A DNA stretch of 64,000 nt from Pseudomonas putida (GTDB lineage Bacteria > Pseudomonadota > Gammaproteobacteria > Pseudomonadales > Pseudomonadaceae), in the NCBI RefSeq assembly GCF_003228315.1, contig NZ_CP029693.1, positions 3,170,001 to 3,234,000 of the forward strand, given 5' to 3'. The notes beneath the pieces were generated by a model. It saw only the letters and a list, made by a program, of their open reading frames with translations. It had not been told where the DNA came from and ran no database searches. The position numbers and the translations under genes were made by a program. Below, in pieces: positions 19,252 to 27,624 of this stretch (position 1 is the stretch's first letter; each line of letters starts with the position of its first letter).

Positions 19252-19315
19252 TTGGTCGGGGTCTCAGACCCTGAAACTTCGTGTCACAATTTGCCATCGA
19301 ACCCGAGAGCACCCC

Positions 19316-20284
19316 ATGGACACATTGCAAAACATGCGCGCCTTCAGTTACGTGGCCGAGGCCGGCAGCTTCACCGCCGCCGCCGTGCAACTGGACACCA
19401 CCACCGCCAACGTCTCGCGCGCGGTCTCCAATCTGGAAGCCCACCTGCAAACCCGTCTGCTCAACCGAACGACCCGACGCATCGCCCTGACCGAGGCCGG
19501 CAAGCGCTATCTGCTGCGCTGCGAACAGATCCTCGCCTACGTCGAGGAAGCGGAAGCCGAGGCCAGCGACGCCCACGCGCGCCCGGCCGGGCAACTGAAA
19601 GTGCACACCATGACCGGTATCGGCCAGCACTTCGTCATCGACGCCATCGCCCGCTACCGCAAGACCCACCCGGACGTGACCTTCGACCTGACCCTGGCCA
19701 ACCGCGTCCCGGACCTGCTGGACGAGGGCTACGACGTGTCCATCGTGCTCGCCAGCGAACTGCCGGACTCGGGCTTCGTCTCCCAGCGCCTGGGCATCAC
19801 CTACAGCATCGTTTGTGCCTCCCCGGCCTACGTCAAAGCCAATGGCTGCGCACAGAAGCCGAGCGACCTGCTCAATCACAACTGCCTGCGCCTGGTGAGC
19901 CCGGTCATTCCTCTGGAAAAGTGGGCGTTCGACGGCCCCGATGGCCAGGAAATGGTCACCATCAACAGTTCGCCGTTTTTGGTGAACTCCGCCGATGCGA
20001 TGAAAACCGCGATCATCAGCGGCATGGGCGTTGGCGTGCTGCCGCTGTACGCGGCGATCGACGGCCTGCGCAACGGCTCGCTGGTACGGATGATGCCCAA
20101 GTACCGCTCGCAGGAATTGAACCTGTACGCGATCTACCCGTCCCGGCAGTACCTGGATGCGAAGATCAAGACCTGGGTGGAATACCTGCGCGGATCGCTG
20201 CCGGAGCTTTTGGCGGCGCATCAGGCGGAGTTGGCGGCTTATGAGTTGAGCGGAAGCCTAGCGGGGGCTCGGCTGGCGAATTGA
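19316..20284 (+). CDS. LysR-family transcriptional regulator
   Basis: 322 residues. The N-terminal winged helix-turn-helix (residues 1-60, AFSYVAEAGSFTAAAVQLDT) is followed by a periplasmic-binding-like effector domain. It is divergent from the outer-membrane factor/FUSC operon, the usual arrangement for an activator that responds to the pump's substrate, as AaeR does for AaeXAB. The effector is unknown. The gene is followed by a REP pair. Confidence 0.9.
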   Translation: MDTLQNMRAFSYVAEAGSFTAAAVQLDTTTANVSRAVSNLEAHLQTRLLNRTTRRIALTEAGKRYLLRCEQILAYVEEAEAEASDAHARPAGQLKVHTMTGIGQHFVIDAIARYRKTHPDVTFDLTLANRVPDLLDEGYDVSIVLASELPDSGFVSQRLGITYSIVCASPAYVKANGCAQKPSDLLNHNCLRLVSPVIPLEKWAFDGPDGQEMVTINSSPFLVNSADAMKTAIISGMGVGVLPLYAAIDGLRNGSLVRMMPKYRSQELNLYAIYPSRQYLDAKIKTWVEYLRGSLPELLAAHQAELAAYELSGSLAGARLAN

Positions 20285-20298
20285 TCGCCTGAGCCTTT

Positions 20299-20391
20299 GT
20301 AGGAGCAAAGCTTGCTCGCGATAGCGGTGTATCAGGCGCCATCATTATTGGCTGGGCCGACGTCATCGCGAGCAAGCTTTGCTCCCACAGG
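20299..20391. repeat. REP doublet after the LysR gene
   Basis: TGTAGGAGCAAAGCTTGCTC faces an inverted copy GAGCAAGCTTTGCTCCCACA. It is the same AAAGCTT-core variant as at 19071-19166. Confidence 0.9.
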
Positions 20392-20429
20392 TGCCGGCCC
20401 AGAGGTCGCCAAGTCAAAGCGTGTACGAA

Positions 20430-20447
20430 ACTGACAGCGCCGTCAGT
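20430..20447. promoter_or_regulatory. Palindrome upstream of the RND efflux operon
   Basis: ACTGACAGCGCCGTCAGT is an almost perfect 18-base palindrome about 85 bases before the adaptor gene. It could be a binding site for the response regulator encoded in the same operon; this is inference from position only. Confidence 0.4.
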
Positions 20448-20530
20448 TAGCCGTCACCTTCCTGACCGCCAAACAGGTTTATAAAGGAAGATACAATTTT
20501 CCCGATCCCCTGCCCTGGCGCTTCCCTCGC

Positions 20531-21691
20531 ATGCGAATCCAGCACAAACCCGTCCTGCTCGTCGCCCTTCTGATTCTCCTGGCAGCGCTGGGCCTGTGGT
20601 ATGCCACCAAGCCCGCCAAGGCCCGGCTCGCGGCACCCAGCGCCATCCCCGTGCGGGTGGTGGCGGTCACGGAAAAAGACGTCCCTCGCTACGTCAGCGG
20701 CATCGGCTCGGTGCTGTCGCTGCACAGCGTCGTGGTCCGTCCGCAGATCGACGGCATTCTGACCAAAATCATGGTCAAGGAAGGTCAGTTGGTGAACAAA
20801 GGCGACCTGCTGGCGACCATTGACGACCGCACCATCCGCGCCAACCTCGACCAGGCCCGTGCGCAACTGGGCCAGAGCCAGGCGCAGTTGCAAGTGGCGC
20901 TGGTCAACCTCAAGCGCTACAAGCTGCTGAGCGTCGACGACGGCGTATCGAAACAGACGTACGACCAGCAACAGGCGCTGGTCAATCAGCTCAAGGCCAC
21001 CGCCGAAGGCAACCAGGCCTCGATTGATGCGGCTCAGGTGCAGCTTTCCTACACGCAGATTCGCTCCCCGGTGACCGGCCGCGTCGGCATTCGCACGGTG
21101 GATGAAGGCAACTTCCTGCGCATGGCTGATGCTCAGGGCCTGTTCACCGTGACCCAGATCGACCCGATCGCCGTCGAGTTCTCCCTGCCGCAACAGATGC
21201 TGCCGACCCTGCAAGGCCTGATCAACGACCCACAACGCGCCAGGGTCAAGGCCTACATCGGCGCCGACACCGACGGTGAAACCGGCAACCTGCTGGGCGA
21301 AGGCCACCTGACCCTGATCGATAACCAGATCAACGCCAACACCGGGACCATCCGCGCCAAGGCCGAATTCGACAACGCCGGGCAAAAGCTCTGGCCGGGC
21401 CTGCTGGTGACGGTAAAGATTCAGACGGCTCTGGATAAGGATGCCTTGGTCGTACCGCCCACCGTCGTACAGCGCGGCCTCGATCAGCCTTTCGTTTACC
21501 GGGTCCAGGGCGACAAGGTGGAAACAGTGCCGGTCGAGATGGTTTACCAGAGCAGCGGCCAGAACATCATCAAGGGCGTGAAACCCGGTGACGTGCTGGT
21601 CAGCGACGGCCAGTCGCGGCTCAAGCCCGGTTCCACCGTTCAGGTGCTGACCGAGCCTGCACAAGTGGTGCAATCGGAGGCCGAGCAATGA
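20531..21691 (+). CDS. RND efflux periplasmic adaptor (MdtA-like)
   Basis: 386 residues with an N-terminal membrane anchor or signal (residues 7-25). The split lipoyl domain (RPQIDGILTKIMVKEGQLVN), a helical hairpin (about residues 100-160) and beta-barrel/membrane-proximal domains follow in family order. It would join the RND permease to an outer-membrane channel. No channel gene is present, so a channel encoded elsewhere must be shared. The stop overlaps the permease start (ATGA). Confidence 0.9.
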   Translation: MRIQHKPVLLVALLILLAALGLWYATKPAKARLAAPSAIPVRVVAVTEKDVPRYVSGIGSVLSLHSVVVRPQIDGILTKIMVKEGQLVNKGDLLATIDDRTIRANLDQARAQLGQSQAQLQVALVNLKRYKLLSVDDGVSKQTYDQQQALVNQLKATAEGNQASIDAAQVQLSYTQIRSPVTGRVGIRTVDEGNFLRMADAQGLFTVTQIDPIAVEFSLPQQMLPTLQGLINDPQRARVKAYIGADTDGETGNLLGEGHLTLIDNQINANTGTIRAKAEFDNAGQKLWPGLLVTVKIQTALDKDALVVPPTVVQRGLDQPFVYRVQGDKVETVPVEMVYQSSGQNIIKGVKPGDVLVSDGQSRLKPGSTVQVLTEPAQVVQSEAEQ

Positions 21692-24600
21692 AAGGCCACG
21701 GTTCGGTATCCGCCTGGTGCATCGACCATCCGGTCGCCACGGTACTGCTGACATTTGCCCTGGTGCTGCTGGGTGTCATCGCCTTCCCGCGCCTGCCGGT
21801 GGCGCCACTGCCCGAAGCGGAATTCCCGACCATCCAGGTGGCGGCGCAACTACCTGGCGCCAGCCCGGAAACCATGGCCTCTTCAGTGGCCACGCCCCTT
21901 GAGGTGCAATTCAGCGCCATCCCCGGCGTGACCCAGATGACGTCGAGCAGTGCCCTGGGCTCGACCAACCTGACCCTGCAATTCACCCTCGACAAGAGCA
22001 TCGACACCGCCGCCCAGGAAGTGCAGGCGGCGATCAACACCGCCGCCGGCAAGCTGCCCAAGGACATGCCGAACCTGCCGACCTGGCGCAAGGTCAACCC
22101 GGCCGACAGCCCGGTATTGATCCTCAGCGTCAACTCGTCGCTGATGCCCGGCCCGGAACTCAGTGACCTCACGGAAACCCTGTTGTCCCGTCAGATCAGT
22201 CAGATCGACGGTGTAGGCCAGGTCAACATCACCGGCCAGCAACGTCCGGCGATTCGCGTTCAGGTCTCGGCGGACAAACTCGCGACCATCGGCCTGACGC
22301 TGGCGGACATTCGCCTGGCGATCCAGCAGACCAGCCTCAACCTGGCCAAGGGCGCGCTGTACGGCGAGTCGAGCATTTCGACGCTGTCGACCAACGACCA
22401 ACTGTTCCATCCCGAGGACTACAGCCAACTGATCGTTTCCTACAAGGACGGGGCACCGGTCCATCTCAAGGACGTGGCCAAAGTGGTCAACGGTTCGGAA
22501 GATGCCTACGTCCAGGCCTGGGCTGGCACGCAGCCGGGGGTCAACCTGGTGATCTTCCGCCAACCGGGGGCCAACATCGTCGAGACCGTGGACCGCATCC
22601 AGGCGGCGCTGCCGGGCCTGACGGCGATGCTGCCGGCCTCGGTCCAGGTCAAGACACTGATCGACCGCACCCAGACCATCCGCGCCTCGCTGCATGAAGT
22701 GGAAATTACCCTGCTGATCGCGATCATGCTGGTGGTGGCGGTGATGGCGCTGTTCCTGCGCCAGTTGTCGGCGACCCTGATTGTGTCGGCGGTGCTCGGC
22801 GTTTCGCTGGTCGCCAGTTTCGCCCTGATGTACGTCATGGGCTTCAGCCTGAACAACCTGACGCTGGTGGCGATCGTGGTGGCCGTGGGGTTCGTGGTCG
22901 ACGATGCGATTGTGGTGGTGGAGAACATTCACCGGCATCTGGAGGCCGGCGACGGCATGCGCGAGGCCGCGATCAAAGGCGCTGGGGAAATCGGCTTCAC
23001 CGTGGTGTCGATCAGTTTCTCGCTGGTGGCGGCGTTCATTCCGCTGCTGTTCATGGGCGGTGTGGTCGGGCGTCTGTTCAAGGAATTCGCCCTGACGGCC
23101 ACCTCGACCATTCTGATTTCGGTGGTGGTCTCGCTGACACTGGCGCCCACCCTGGCGGCGCTGTTCATGCGCGCCCCGGTGCATGACGCCCATGGCAAAA
23201 AAGGCTTTGGCGAGCGCCTGTTGGACCTTTATGAAAAAGGCCTGCGCCGTGCCCTTCTCCATCAGAAACTGATGCTCGTCATCTTCGGCCTGTCGGTGGC
23301 GCTGGCCGTTGGCGGATATGTGTTCATCCCCAAGGGTTTCTTCCCGGTGCAGGACACCGGTTTCGTCCTCGGCACCACCGAAGCGGCTGCCGATATTTCC
23401 TACGGCGACATGGTGAAAAAACACCTGGCGATGGCCGAAATCGTCGCCGCCGATCCCGCGGTCGAGGCGTTTTCGCACTCGGTCGGCGTATCGGGCAGCA
23501 ATCAGACCATCGCCAACGGCCGTTTCTGGATCGCCCTGAAAAAACGTGGCGATCGTGATGTCTCCGCCAGCGAGTTCATCGACCGGATTCGCCCGCAACT
23601 GATGAAAGTCCCGGGCATCGTCCTGTACTTGCGCGCCGGCCAGGACATCAACCTCAGTTCCGGCCCGAGCCGTGCCCAGTACCAGTACGTGCTCAAGAGC
23701 AACGACGGCGCCGTGCTGAGCACCTGGACCCAGCGCCTGACGGAAAAACTGCGCGGCAACCCGGCGTTCCGCGACGTGTCCAACGACTTGCAACTGGGCG
23801 GCAGCATCACCCACATCAGCATCGACCGCAGCGCCGCGGCCCGCTTCGGCCTGACCGCCAGCGATGTCGACGAAGCGCTGTACGATGCCTTCGGCCAACG
23901 GCAAATCAACGAATTCCAGACCCAGGTCAACCAGTACAACGTGATCCTGGAGCTGGACACCAAACAGCGCGGCAAGGCGGAAAGCCTCAATTACTTCTAC
24001 CTGCGCTCGCCACTGAGCGGCGAGATGGTGCCGCTGTCGGCGCTGGCGCGGTTCGATGCGCCCACCGTCGGCCCGCTGTCCATCGCCCATGACGGCATGT
24101 TCCCGGCCGCCAACCTGTCGTTCAACCTGGCGCCCGGCGTGGCCTTGGGCGATGCGGTGATCATGCTCAATCAGGCCAAGGCCGACATCGGCATGCCGGT
24201 GGCGATCAGCGGCAATTTCCAGGGCGCTGCACAGGCCTTCCAGAGTTCGCTGGCCAGCCAGCCCTGGCTGATTCTTGCGGCGCTGGTGGCGGTGTACATC
24301 ATTCTCGGTGTGCTCTATGAGAGCTTCGTCCATCCGCTGACCATCATCTCGACCCTGCCTGCGGCGGGGCTTGGGGCGGTGATCATGCTCTGGGCCTGCG
24401 GCCAGGACTTTTCGATCATGGCGCTGATCGGCCTGGTGCTGCTGATCGGTATCGTCAAGAAAAACGGCATCCTGATGATCGACTTCGCCCTGGAAGCGCA
24501 GCGCAAAGGCGGCTTGCCACCGGAAGAAGCGATCTTCCAGGCCTGCCTCACGCGGTTCCGGCCGATCATCATGACCACCCTCGCCGCCCTGCTTGGCGCG

Positions 24601-24792
24601 CTGCCACTGATGCTGGGCTACGGCACTGGCGCCGAACTGCGCCAACCCCTGGGGATCGCGGTGGTAGGCGGTTTGCTGGTGAGCCAGATGCTGACGTTGT
24701 TCACCACGCCGGTCATATACTTATGGCTGGAGCGGCTATTCCACAGACCCAAAAAAGCGGCGCCCGTAGCGGCGCTGGCGACCACAGACTGA
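21688..24792 (+). CDS. RND multidrug efflux permease (HAE-1 / MdtC-like)
   Basis: 1034 residues, the usual length for the family, with twelve expected membrane helices and two large periplasmic loops. Proton-relay residues are present: Asp405 and Asp406 in FVVDDAIVVVE and Lys925 in IVKKNGIL. The N-terminal region, with PVLILSVNSS and MPNLPTWRKVNPADSP, resembles the MdtB/MdtC/MuxBC branch, but only one permease is encoded. Substrates cannot be predicted. It forms one unit with the adaptor, response regulator and sensor kinase. Confidence 0.92.
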   Translation: MKGHGSVSAWCIDHPVATVLLTFALVLLGVIAFPRLPVAPLPEAEFPTIQVAAQLPGASPETMASSVATPLEVQFSAIPGVTQMTSSSALGSTNLTLQFTLDKSIDTAAQEVQAAINTAAGKLPKDMPNLPTWRKVNPADSPVLILSVNSSLMPGPELSDLTETLLSRQISQIDGVGQVNITGQQRPAIRVQVSADKLATIGLTLADIRLAIQQTSLNLAKGALYGESSISTLSTNDQLFHPEDYSQLIVSYKDGAPVHLKDVAKVVNGSEDAYVQAWAGTQPGVNLVIFRQPGANIVETVDRIQAALPGLTAMLPASVQVKTLIDRTQTIRASLHEVEITLLIAIMLVVAVMALFLRQLSATLIVSAVLGVSLVASFALMYVMGFSLNNLTLVAIVVAVGFVVDDAIVVVENIHRHLEAGDGMREAAIKGAGEIGFTVVSISFSLVAAFIPLLFMGGVVGRLFKEFALTATSTILISVVVSLTLAPTLAALFMRAPVHDAHGKKGFGERLLDLYEKGLRRALLHQKLMLVIFGLSVALAVGGYVFIPKGFFPVQDTGFVLGTTEAAADISYGDMVKKHLAMAEIVAADPAVEAFSHSVGVSGSNQTIANGRFWIALKKRGDRDVSASEFIDRIRPQLMKVPGIVLYLRAGQDINLSSGPSRAQYQYVLKSNDGAVLSTWTQRLTEKLRGNPAFRDVSNDLQLGGSITHISIDRSAAARFGLTASDVDEALYDAFGQRQINEFQTQVNQYNVILELDTKQRGKAESLNYFYLRSPLSGEMVPLSALARFDAPTVGPLSIAHDGMFPAANLSFNLAPGVALGDAVIMLNQAKADIGMPVAISGNFQGAAQAFQSSLASQPWLILAALVAVYIILGVLYESFVHPLTIISTLPAAGLGAVIMLWACGQDFSIMALIGLVLLIGIVKKNGILMIDFALEAQRKGGLPPEEAIFQACLTRFRPIIMTTLAALLGALPLMLGYGTGAELRQPLGIAVVGGLLVSQMLTLFTTPVIYLWLERLFHRPKKAAPVAALATTD

Positions 24793-24801
24793 GGCGGGGT
24801 C

Positions 24802-25479
24802 ATGCGCGTTCTGATTATCGAAGACGAGGAAAAAACCGCGGACTACCTGCACCGCGGCCTGACGGAACAGGGCTACACCGTGGACCTGGCCCGCGACGGC
24901 GTGGAAGGCCTGCACCTGGCGCTGGAAAGCGACTACGCGGTGATCGTCCTCGACGTGATGCTGCCGGGCCTCGACGGCTTCGGCGTACTGCGCGCCCTGC
25001 GTGCGCGCAAGCAAACCCCGGTGATCATGCTCACCGCCCGCGAGCGGGTCGAAGACCGCATCAAGGGCCTGCGCGACGGTGCCGATGATTACCTGGGCAA
25101 ACCCTTCTCCTTCCTTGAACTGGTGGCGCGCCTGCAGGCGCTGACCCGCCGTAGCGGCGGCCACGAACCGGTGCAGGTGAGCATCGCCGACCTGTGGATA
25201 GATTTGATCAGCCGCAAGGCCACCCGCGCTGGCACCCGCCTGGACCTGACCGCCAAGGAGTTCTCGCTGCTCAGCGTGCTCGCGCGCCGCCAGGGTGAAA
25301 TCCTCTCGAAAACGGCGATTGCCGAAATGGTCTGGGATATCAATTTCGACAGCGACGCCAATGTCGTCGAGGTCGCGATCAAGCGTCTTCGGGCCAAGCT
25401 CGACGGGCCGTTCGATGAAAAGCTGCTGCACACGATCCGTGGCATGGGTTATGTGCTGGAGAGCCGTGGTGTCCAGTAA
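24802..25479 (+). CDS. OmpR/PhoB-family response regulator
   Basis: 225 residues. The receiver domain has the acidic pocket (IIEDEE) and phospho-acceptor Asp51 in VIVLDVMLPG, with Lys in GKPFSFLEL. The winged-helix DNA-binding domain (about residues 125-222) ends in HTIRGMGYVLE. The sequence resembles the CopR/CzcR/IrlR branch that controls efflux and metal genes. It starts nine bases after the RND permease and overlaps the kinase start, so it probably autoregulates the operon. Confidence 0.93.
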   Translation: MRVLIIEDEEKTADYLHRGLTEQGYTVDLARDGVEGLHLALESDYAVIVLDVMLPGLDGFGVLRALRARKQTPVIMLTARERVEDRIKGLRDGADDYLGKPFSFLELVARLQALTRRSGGHEPVQVSIADLWIDLISRKATRAGTRLDLTAKEFSLLSVLARRQGEILSKTAIAEMVWDINFDSDANVVEVAIKRLRAKLDGPFDEKLLHTIRGMGYVLESRGVQ

Positions 25480-26833
25480 CTCCATCGCGCTGCGCCTGAG
25501 CGGGATGTTCACGCTGGTCGCGCTAGTGGTGTTCCTGTTGATCGGCTGGGCGCTGTACCAGCAGGTCGATAAGGGCTTGGGCCTGCTGCCCGAAGCGGAG
25601 CTGGACGCGCGCTACAGCGTGCTCGAATCCACGGTCGGCCGTTACGGTACGCCGGAGCATTGGGTCAAGATCAACAACAAGCTCAAACTGCTGGGCGAGG
25701 AAGACAAGCGCATCAGCTTCTGGATCACCAGCGGCGATCCGCATTACGAATACGGCAACCTGACACCGCAGATCCGCGCCTTTGCCGAAGGGCCGCTGGG
25801 CATGCGTGACATGAAGTTGCCTGACCAGCCCTACCCGTTGAAAGTGCTGGTCAGCCAGTTCCCAGCCAAGGACGAGCGTCCGCCACTGCGTTTCATGATC
25901 GGCATCGACACCGAGACCTTTTATCAGACTCAGCATCAGTTGCTGATCGCCTTGATCAGCCTGGCGATTGTCGGCGTGCTACTGGCTTCGGCCTTGGGTT
26001 ACTGGGTGGCGCGGATCGGTCTGAAGCCTTTGATCAAGCTGTCCCAGGAAGCCCAGCGCCTGGCGCCGCCGTTACGTTCGGGGCGCTTGCGAATGTCGTC
26101 GCTGCCGCCGGAGCTGAACCAGTTCGTCAACTCGTTCAATGCCACGCTGGAACGGGTCGAGCAGGCTTACTCACGGCTGGAATCCTTCAACGCCGATGTC
26201 GCCCATGAACTGCGCTCGCCACTGACCAACCTGATCGGCCAGACCCAGGTGGCGCTGACCCGTGGACGCTCGGCGGAGCACTATTTCGAGGTCCTGCAAT
26301 CGAACCTCGAAGAGCTGGAACGACTGCGTTCGATCATCAACGACATGCTGTTCCTCGCCAGCGCGGACCAGGGCAGCAAGGCCACCAAACTCACCTCCAC
26401 GTCCCTGGCCGACGAGGTGGCGACGACCCTGGAGTACCTGGATTTCATCCTTGAGGATGCTCAGGTTCAGGTGCAGGTCAGCGGTGACGCGCAAGTGCAG
26501 ATCGAAATCGCGCATCTGCGCCGGGCGTTGATCAATCTGCTGAACAATGCGGTGCAGCACACCGAGCCGGGGCAGGTGATTCAGGTGCGGATCGAAACCC
26601 AAGGACATCAGGTCAGTATCGGTGTTGCCAACCCGGGTTCGCCGATTGCCCGCGAGCACCTGTCACGTTTGTTCGAACGCTTTTATCGGGTCGATGCCTC
26701 GCGCAGCAACAGCGGCCACAATCATGGGCTGGGGCTGGCGATCGTCAAGGCGATTGCGTTGATGCACGGCGGGGATGTGTTTGTGCGCAGTGACCATGGG
26801 ATGAATACCTTTGGCATCCATCTACCGGTTTGA
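25469..26833 (+). CDS. Membrane sensor histidine kinase (heavy-metal-sensor type)
   Basis: 454 residues from a GTG at 25469 (GTG at 25466 is equally possible) that overlaps the regulator stop by 11 bases. It has two membrane helices (about residues 10-30 and 152-175) around a periplasmic sensor domain, then HAMP, then the HisKA box with His246 in DVAHELRSPLTN, and an HATPase domain with the N box (LINLLNNAVQHT) and GHNHGLGLAIVKAI. The overall type matches CusS/IrlS kinases. The signal may be a metal or a pump substrate. Confidence 0.92.
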   Translation: MSSNSIALRLSGMFTLVALVVFLLIGWALYQQVDKGLGLLPEAELDARYSVLESTVGRYGTPEHWVKINNKLKLLGEEDKRISFWITSGDPHYEYGNLTPQIRAFAEGPLGMRDMKLPDQPYPLKVLVSQFPAKDERPPLRFMIGIDTETFYQTQHQLLIALISLAIVGVLLASALGYWVARIGLKPLIKLSQEAQRLAPPLRSGRLRMSSLPPELNQFVNSFNATLERVEQAYSRLESFNADVAHELRSPLTNLIGQTQVALTRGRSAEHYFEVLQSNLEELERLRSIINDMLFLASADQGSKATKLTSTSLADEVATTLEYLDFILEDAQVQVQVSGDAQVQIEIAHLRRALINLLNNAVQHTEPGQVIQVRIETQGHQVSIGVANPGSPIAREHLSRLFERFYRVDASRSNSGHNHGLGLAIVKAIALMHGGDVFVRSDHGMNTFGIHLPV

Positions 26834-26843
26834 GCCTGCCTTT

Positions 26844-26868
26844 TGTGGGAGCGAGCTTGCTCGCGATG
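26844..26868 (+). repeat. Single REP unit
   Basis: One copy of TGTGGGAGCGAGCTTGCTCG without an inverted partner follows the kinase stop; it still forms a short hairpin by itself. Confidence 0.8.
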
Positions 26869-26880
26869 AGGTCTTACATT

Positions 26881-26991
26881 GATCGTTCCCACGCTCCGCG
26901 TGGGAATGCAGCCCGGGACGCTCCGCGTCCCATTCAAAGCCGAACGCAGAGCGTCCGTTGAGGCATTCCCACGCAGAGCGTGGGAACGATC
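26881..26991. repeat. 105-nt-type palindromic repeat, copy 2
   Basis: It has the same design and nearly the same sequence as 12010-12114: outer arms GATCGTTCCCACGCTCCGCG and complement, inner arms around GGGACGCTCCGCGTCCC. It is a few bases longer in the centre. Base changes in one arm are not always matched in the other. Confidence 0.85.
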
Positions 26992-27113
26992 CGTGAGTAA
27001 CTTTTGCTTTTTGCGTAACAGTCCTTTCATGAATCCGCTCTTTTTCCCATCGCCCGACATCCTTATCTTTGCTCGCACCAAACAGCACTTGCCAAGCAAG
27101 AAGGTTTTTAAAG

Positions 27114-27338
27114 ATGTCCAACAGTATGGGTATTGCCAGCGCTTTCGTTTTGACCGCCTTGATCGGTTCTCCTTTCGCCATGGCTGAAGAGTCGCAGGCA
27201 TTCGTGGCGCAGAACACCGCACGCGCCGCGGCTTACGAGGAACACCAGAACGAGATGACGGCCAAGGCGCAGCAAGCCACTCAGGCTCCGCAAGCCTCCA
27301 GCGCCCAGTCCAGTGCCGAGGCTCTGAAAGACAGCTGA
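27114..27338 (+). CDS. Small secreted protein of unknown function
   Basis: 74 residues. A signal peptide (residues 1-22, ending PFAMAEE) would release a mature chain of about 50 residues that is rich in Ala, Gln and Glu and contains no Cys. The mature part is predicted helical or disordered. The ribosome site is weak (AAAG close to the ATG, AAGAAGG further away). A good terminator follows at 27407, which supports a real monocistronic gene. I do not recognise a family. Confidence 0.65.
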   Translation: MSNSMGIASAFVLTALIGSPFAMAEESQAFVAQNTARAAAYEEHQNEMTAKAQQATQAPQASSAQSSAEALKDS

Positions 27339-27406
27339 TCCACGTACATCGCACCTGTTTCTCCTGACATTTTCATTGGCTCTTTCCCATGAAAAATTGT
27401 CCACCA

Positions 27407-27433
27407 GGCCGCTCCCGTCAGCGGCCTTTTTTT
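27407..27433 (+). terminator. Rho-independent terminator after the small secreted protein gene
   Basis: GGCCGCT-CCCGTC-AGCGGCC hairpin followed by seven T. Confidence 0.85.
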
Positions 27434-27469
27434 GTCTGTTATTACTGTCGGCGCAATGATTCACCTCTC

Positions 27470-27571
27470 CTGTAGGAGCGAGCCTGCTCGCGATGGTCGT
27501 CAACGCTGACGCTGGAAGCCTGACACCCCGCGGCGCGCCGTCCTCCATCGCGAGCAGGCTCGCTCCTACAG
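27470..27571. repeat. REP doublet upstream of the diguanylate cyclase gene
   Basis: CTGTAGGAGCGAGCCTGCTC and its inverted copy enclose about 55 bases. The right arm ends 53 bases before the chosen start of the next gene, so little room is left for a promoter unless it lies within or before the repeat. Confidence 0.9.
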
Positions 27572-27624
27572 AAATGGGGGTATGGGACTACGCTTACTCA
27601 GTCACTCCCGCAGACATCAGCCCC

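Noticed and set aside
21883..24645. A 920-codon open frame opposite the RND permease
   Set aside because: Its composition (His, Arg, Gln rich) and exact confinement within the permease gene show it is an antisense shadow.
27493..27624. A longer start for the diguanylate cyclase inside the upstream repeat
   Set aside because: It would encode the REP doublet as protein; the ATG at 27625 precedes a normal cytoplasmic tail and membrane helix.
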